A stretch of DNA of 64,000 nucleotides from assembly GCA_029959195.1 (NCBI GenBank), contig CP114124.1, positions 1,488,001 through 1,552,000 of the forward strand, given 5' to 3'. Source of the DNA: Dictyophora rubrovolvata (Eukaryota; Basidiomycota; Agaricomycetes; Phallales; Phallaceae). The notes under the pieces are model-generated. The model searched no databases, was not told the DNA's origin, and saw only the letters and a list, made by a program, of their open reading frames with translations. Below, one piece after another: positions 58,651-64,000 of the stretch; the stretch's first letter is position 1; every line of letters begins with the position of its first letter. The translations under genes and the position numbers were made by a program.

Positions 58651-60884
58651 TCAACGTGCTCCCGACAAGGCTTTGAGTCTGGCTTCCGCTGCTCTAGCCC
58701 GTCGCTCTCGCTCGACTTTCGCTCTCATTTCAGCACTCAGTCCCATAATACCGTCTTGTGCACCTGACGCACCCCCCAATCGTCTGGGACCCGCTAAAGG
58801 AGTGACAACTTGAGGCGCAGGCTTAGTGGGTTCCGGCTCAGGCTCAACTTCAGAATGTCGAGATTCGGCTTGTTTAGCCTGTCGCTCCTTTATCTTGTCT
58901 TTTAGTCCCTTCCTGCGCTGTTTCTTCCGTTCATCTCTCTCTTCCTCCATTCTTTGGCTCAGCACGCTAGGGATACGGGCTGCTCCTAGCCAATCCCACC
59001 ATTCAGGGTGAGATGCCGCGCATCGTCGAAAGACATCGCGGACAGCGCGAGATTTGGCAAGGTCGTATGCGACGCGTCGTGATGCCGTTGAAAGTGGGGG
59101 AGGTGCATCTGATGCGTCTGAAAGATGTCCGTCATCATCGTGTTCGCCATCGCCATCGCCTGCGACTGGTATAGTAGGATCGGCGCGTAATTCCTCGAGG
59201 ATATATTGCGTCGTCTCCTCTTGCCCAGATGAAGCTGATATATGGAGAAGCGTGGCCTCATTTTGCGGTGTTCTGGAGTCTACTCCACCTAATTGTTCAC
59301 CCTCTCGATTCCACAAGTCTTTGAATGCTTCCAAGCGACCTTTTTTTACCATCTCAATCAATCTATCCCATTTTTCGAGCCTCGCTTCTTCTTCTTTAGT
59401 AAGACGGGGGACGGTTGGCTTTGGAACTGGGACAGACTGTTGTTGTTGCGAAGGTTGTGGTTTCGGTTTAGGCTTTGGGAGCGAGGCGAGATACGCTTCA
59501 TCCTGAGCTCGAAGTTCATCTTCTGTTAGATGGGTGACCCTGGCCCTCGTTAACTCATTTAAGCACCGAGTTAATTCAGATAGTGTCTATGTGACTATGA
59601 GTTCGTCGAACGGAGGATTAGTGGAAAAGATTGCACTCAACAGGTCTTCGTGTCGGGAAAGGGAAATTTCGCAGTCGTTCGTCATCTGTGTTGTTCTGAG
59701 TCGTAATCTAGTGTACGGAACTCAAGCTACATACCTTTTCGAAATACAGCTTCATCATAATCATAAAAAATCCGCTTGTTCGAAACGCTGGCCCTGATCC
59801 AAATCATTTCGCAAGTTGCAACGTCTTCGGCCCAGTCTGTCATTAGGTTTCTGATGTCCTGTATAATTTTGTCAACTGCAAATTCTGGCTCTCTTTAAGT
59901 CTCGTAATACATACTTCACGAAGGGCTTGTTCGCCATAACGGCGAAGTAAAGCACCAGCACTCTTTGCGGGGCCTTTAGCATTATCATTCACTGATTGAG
60001 AACCACCCTGTTTCCTTCGTGCTGAGTGAAAAATTGAGATTTAAGGATACAAATCTAAACCTAAATGCTTACTTGTATAACGATGGAACGTTTTGTGCTT
60101 CAATATTTCAAAGTCTGGTTTCGCTTTGAGTTTCTGTTTCTTCTTTCTCGTGGTGTTTGGAGCCTCTTCCTCGTCTTCAGGCGGCTGAACTTGGACCAGC
60201 ATTCCAGCGAAATGACCACCAGCGGTCATTAGCATTAACCACCGTCTACCAGTTTGCCCCCCTTGTTGCATACCTTTCAAAACAGGAAGGAAGTCTGCCT
60301 GCGGGAGACCTTGAGGATATAGAAGACGATATATGCCGATTTGTGTAGATGATTGTGGCGAATGAAACCATACTATTGGATTTCGAGCTAATTGAGGTTT
60401 ATCTTCTGTCGGGGATGATGATCTTTCTCTATTTAGTCGTGTTTTGCTGAGCAAGGTTTGAAGAGTGTCTGTGGCCTGATCATCGCTTTCTTCTTCGGAC
60501 GAAGATGCAGAGCCGGAAAGGGAGTCCTCCAAGCCTGACGAAACGTTGAATAAAAATCGAACAAAGGTGATAACAAGGACAGTACCAACCCTCTATTAAA
60601 GATGAAAAATGAGCTTCCGTAGTGGCACTTTCGCCTCGCAGCCTCAGTTTCACATTGTAGCGATGCCAATCTGATTTGAAGTGGGCTCGCTGATCGTCTA
60701 CATCTGCAAACGCGGATCCTAAGCAAATATTGCATGATTTAGATCCCGATGGTGCTGATGGAATAAAAGTTTGGGATATAGAAGCTGGTGGTGGACTAGA
60801 GGCACGCGACGGAGATTTGGCGAGTGTGCGGGGAGTGAGGGTATCGAGAAGTTCCTTGGGGAGGGAGAAGATGTGATAGGACAT
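58651..60884 (-). CDS. VMS1: Vms1/ANKZF1 peptidyl-tRNA hydrolase
   Basis: 655 residues; releases stalled peptides from 60S ribosomes, especially at mitochondria, and binds Cdc48. Exons 60590-60884, 60073-60534, 59915-60021, 59735-59858, 59642-59685, 58651-59586. Order: zinc finger (CNICLGSAFADVDDQRAHFK..SDWHRYNVK), VLRF1 catalytic domain with RYTTRRKQGGSQSVNDNAKG (the GGSQ glutamine), GALLRRYGEQALREDIRNLM, FPFPTRRPTLSELTRCLNEL, coiled-coil plus ankyrin region (EATLLHISASSGQEETTQYI), and a C-terminal VCP-interacting motif RERRARAAEAR, an exact R-x5-AA-x2-R. Everything the family needs appears present. Confidence 0.95.
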
Positions 60885-61244
60885 GTTTTGGAATGTTATT
60901 GAAATCAAAGTTGCGATGAAAAGATATTCATGAATGAACTATTTTATAGCGACCTCAACGAGTCAGAGTCTGACAAAGATTGGATACGATGGGCGAGTCA
61001 GAAATTGCTAAGCACGGGTGGCAGTGAAGGATCCAGCGATGTGACTCATTGCTTCTGGTCAAAGCACTGACTGCCAAGGAGACGCAAATAAAAGCATTTT
61101 GAGGGGGTAATTTATGTATGTAACTGATTTTAAGGTACAATGTGATGTTCTAATATACATTAAGGGCTACAAAATCTTTTTAAACATGCATGCGTTCATA
61201 GTAGAATGCGTTTTGGGAGTAAGAATCAGTTACAGATGGAGTGC
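60885..61244. other. Spacer between VMS1 start and RPB7 stop
   Basis: 360 bp between two minus-strand genes; it should hold the VMS1 promoter and the RPB7 3' end. No gene seen. Confidence 0.5.
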
Positions 61245-62093
61245 TTATTCGATGACTCCAAGATGATCTTCTTTTATCGTTCCGATGGCAAACTAAAGAA
61301 CATTAACATAATCGTTTGTAACTTGGCAATAAAAGATTTGTAACACACAATTTCGGTCGCATCCACACGAGTACCAACTATCTTTAGCCGAACTCTGGTA
61401 TTCCTTTCGACGATCTACGAGTAAGGATTAATAAAAGTATATCACAAAAAGTCTAGAATAACCTGATCCGCAGATGCAAAAGAAGGTGGATTCGAATTAG
61501 GATCAAAGCGAAGGTCGGGGTGGACGAGCTACTCCAAATTTAAGGGCGGTTCTGTTTTCAGTGATTATGAGCTTCACCTGATGCGACACGAAAACCGTCA
61601 GAGGACCAACATCCGCAAAAAAGCCCATCTACAACCACAATTACCATCAAGGGACAAACAAACAGGATTACAGGCTAGCACACCTTATTTACATTATTGA
61701 CGACAGCGTCCACAACTTCGCCTTTGAACGGTTTGAATACGATGGCTCGATATCGGGTAATAAATTCAGCTTGGCCACTTCCGACAAGCACCATACCCTT
61801 CCCAATGTCTATGACATTAATGACGGCAATAATATAACCGAATTCTCCTGAACATGTTCCTATGGAAGATAAAGGCGTGTCAACAACTAACATGCATCCA
61901 AAAAAACAGCGCATGTGAGCCCACCTTCTACATCTGCGTATAATTTTTTCTCGAGAAATTCGGTCATTCGGGGACCAAAATACGAGGGATGCAGAAGAAT
62001 AGTATGAGACAGCTCTTTCTGCAATGATTACAGAATGTCAGGAAAATAGCATTCTGACTCCAGTGACTGCTAGGCACTCACGATGAAGAACAT
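61245..62093 (-). CDS. RPB7: RNA polymerase II subunit Rpb7
   Basis: 170 residues (yeast 171); with Rpb4 it forms the stalk that binds emerging RNA. Exons 62082-62093, 61925-62018, 61684-61859, 61578-61628, 61463-61528, 61349-61414, 61245-61292. Marks: [89 protein letters not shown] and [20 protein letters not shown], the truncated RNP fold plus S1 domain. The first exon is 12 bases, ATG plus three codons. Divergent to POL3. Confidence 0.97.
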
Positions 62094-62379
62094 AGATGGC
62101 AGGGGTGAACAAGGACAGTATGGATAGTTCCAAGATGAATTCAAAGCTGATCACTAAAAAGATGACTGAATGAATGAGGCAAGCATGCTACGAGGCAATG
62201 AACGCATACGTACGAACAGGTCAGAAAACAACGGACTGGTATCGAACTCCTAAACTTTGCTGGGCGGGACGAACTATTGTGACGCGTAACGCGTGACGCA
62301 CGGATGTGATTATCGGAGTTGGCACGACTTTTGCCCGTCCTCGCGTATGTGACGCGACCTGCTGCTGCGACACCCCTCC
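62094..62379. promoter_or_regulatory. Divergent promoter, RPB7 / POL3, with two ACGCGT boxes
   Basis: 286 bp. Two perfect ACGCGT hexamers at 62282-62287 and 62289-62294 (7 bases apart), about 90 bases before the POL3 start, and a related gacgcga at 62351-62357. In ascomycete yeasts ACGCGT is the MluI cell-cycle box that drives S-phase genes through MBF; POL3 orthologues are classic targets. The inference for this fungus is by analogy. Confidence 0.65.
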
Positions 62380-64000
62380 ATGTTGACAGACAACTCAAAC
62401 TCGCTTCCCAAGTAATTTTGAAGTTTATGTATCCTGTGGCGATTCCTCACACATTCATTTTTAGCTCTCAAAGTACAGGTCATGCCACCAAAAGGCGAAG
62501 GCTCGCTGGTAGCCATGCCGAGATTGTCCCGCAAGAATCGTTTACAGAAGTTTTGAAGGAACTAGAGAAAAATACACCAGACGCCTTGAGTGAGCATTTA
62601 TTCTTGTTTCTTTTCAAGTGCTGAAATGTGAAAACGACATAGAGGCCGAGGCTGAAGGTGGAGCCAATGCTTGGAGTCGTCCTCCCTTAGGGGAGCTTAA
62701 TTCGAAGAATGATCCACTCAGTAGGCGTGCTCAAACGTTTTTCGGACTCTTGTGCTCATTCATGACTAGTTTTTCAACAAATTGACATTGAAGAGACTCA
62801 GGAAGCGAGGGCTTCGATTCGTATGTTTGGTGTAACGAAGGTACTGTTCGTTCCTAATCCATAGTTATTAGGTCTGATCGACATGCCCACGTCCTTAGGC
62901 CGGACACAGTGTCATGGCGATGATCGAAGACTTTTTGCCCTATTTCTATGTTCCTGCTCCCCGCAACTTCGATGACGATTGCCTTAAACCATTCTTGGAC
63001 ACAGTCAACGTGAGCTGCGTACTTCACAGCTGATATGCACGTGGTTTAATGTCTTATCCAGCGCTCGCTGCAATTTCCCATGGCAAAATCCGCAGAACTA
63101 GTCTCCAAACATCCCTTATTAAAATTTAGAGGAGACAACCGTGTTTGGTTTATCAAACTGGTCGTCCAGGACCAACGAGGCTTACCCAAAGTCAGAGATA
63201 AGTACTTCTTGGATGTATTTGAGTTGAAGTGGAGCAAGGGCCTGACGCTGTTAATTCATCACGCTTGTTTGAAAGTGAACGGGACCCATTTAGATTCCGT
63301 GACTTTACATTCGGAGATGCGACCTACGAAAGTAACATTCCATTTACTTTACGATTCATGATCGATACAAAGGCACGTTATTGTTTAATAGTTGAGGTTT
63401 CATCCCTAATGCATATTTAGATCGTAGGAATGAACTGGATAGAGTTTCCTGCGGGGAGCTACCAAATAGTTTCACACAAAACTTCACGTTGTCAGATCGA
63501 AATATCAACGAAGCAAGTTATTTCACGCATCATGCTACTTCATATACTGACAGCTTATCAGATGGAATACAATCATTTCACATGCGCCTGATGGAGAATG
63601 GTCGACACTAGCACCACTCAGAATCCTCAGTTTCGATATCGAGTGTGCGGGTCGTAAAGGTATCTTCCCTGAAGCCGATGTCGATCCCGTCATTCAAATC
63701 GCAAATATGGTTACTCGTCAAGGCACGTAAAAATCTCACTATCCAGAGCATTTATGATATTGAAAATTATTTTCGCAGGCGAATCAAAACCTTTCATACG
63801 CAATGTCTTAACCTTGAACTCGTGTGCACAGATAGTTGGCTCAGAAGTTTTACCGTTCCAGCGAGAAGTCGATTTACTTATGAAGTGGCGCGATTTCATT
63901 CAAGAAGTTGACCCTGATATCATCATCGGCTACAACATAGCTAATTTCGATTTTCCATATCTACTTGACCGAGCTAAGGCTCTCAAACTCGATGATTTCC
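62380..64000 (+). CDS. POL3: DNA polymerase delta catalytic subunit (5' part, cut by window end)
   Basis: Lagging-strand replicative polymerase. Exons 62380-62411, 62465-62589, 62643-62720, 62770-62840, 62899-63009, 63062-63201, 63294-63372, 63421-63512, 63562-63722, 63779->64000. An N-terminal basic stretch (ATKRRRLAG) is followed by [80 protein letters not shown] (exonuclease ExoI Asp-Ile-Glu) and [20 protein letters not shown] (ExoII). Introns 7, 8 and 9 (63373-63420, 63513-63561, 63723-63778) all begin with GC; no GT donor gives an open frame. Intron 6 (63202-63293) is a best fit. The start ([10 protein letters not shown]) is a likely but not certain choice. Confidence 0.92.

Noticed and set aside
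63202-63293. Apparent frameshift in POL3 exon 6-7 region
   Set aside because: A 92-base GT-AG intron with a strong TTTAG acceptor restores the frame, so no break is needed.

Overview
The window is nuclear DNA from a basidiomycete fungus, most likely a mushroom-forming agaricomycete. The evidence is very intron-dense genes (up to 17 coding exons, introns mostly 45-65 bases), fungus-specific families (velvet, Atg20/Snx41, Vma12, fungal ERG7), a 7-TM protein of a type I know from agaricomycetes, and an HNH_2 nuclease relic. There are no operons, rRNAs, CRISPR arrays or convincing tRNAs. Every exon model given as a join was read by hand; the joined lengths are divisible by three and end at the stated stop. 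The genes cut by the window edges are open in frame.

Layout. 1-4053: the 3' part of a sorting nexin gene, then a head-to-head pair of mitochondrial genes (TPR protein and TIM23). 4054-9960: an unexplained minus-strand coding-like stretch, a velvet regulator, a non-coding stretch with a diverged repeat pair, and a small CYSTM gene. 9961-19809: dense housekeeping genes (cytochrome c1, Sac3/GANP-family Thp3/LENG8, tRNA-splicing SEN2, dynein intermediate chain, alanine/serine-glyoxylate aminotransferase). 19810-27326: a gene-poor, lineage-specific island with an orphan 7-TM protein, a decayed HNH nuclease gene and a possible secreted peptide. 27327-35822: condensin kleisin BRN1, divergent from sulfite reductase MET5. 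35823-40221: largely non-coding, with one small orphan gene. 40222-64000: dense again with BRAP2/ETP1, ARP9-like, ERG7, a carboxypeptidase-S-like M20 peptidase, a CoA Nudix hydrolase, VMA12, ataxin-10, REC8, RPL30, VMS1, RPB7 and the 5' part of DNA polymerase delta (POL3), which runs off the end.

Themes. Mitochondrial function is served by TIM23, the TPR protein, CYT1, AGX1 (with a possible dual-targeting start) and VMS1. Chromosome biology is served by BRN1, REC8, POL3 and ARP9. ACGCGT (MluI cell-cycle box) motifs lie upstream of BRN1, REC8 and POL3. The most unusual signals are: an excess of GC-AG introns, including three in a row in POL3; several micro-exons of 6-11 bases; a 38-bp divergent promoter between VMA12 and ataxin-10; and a diverged direct repeat flanking the M20 peptidase gene. 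I did not find a convincing wholly new multi-gene system.
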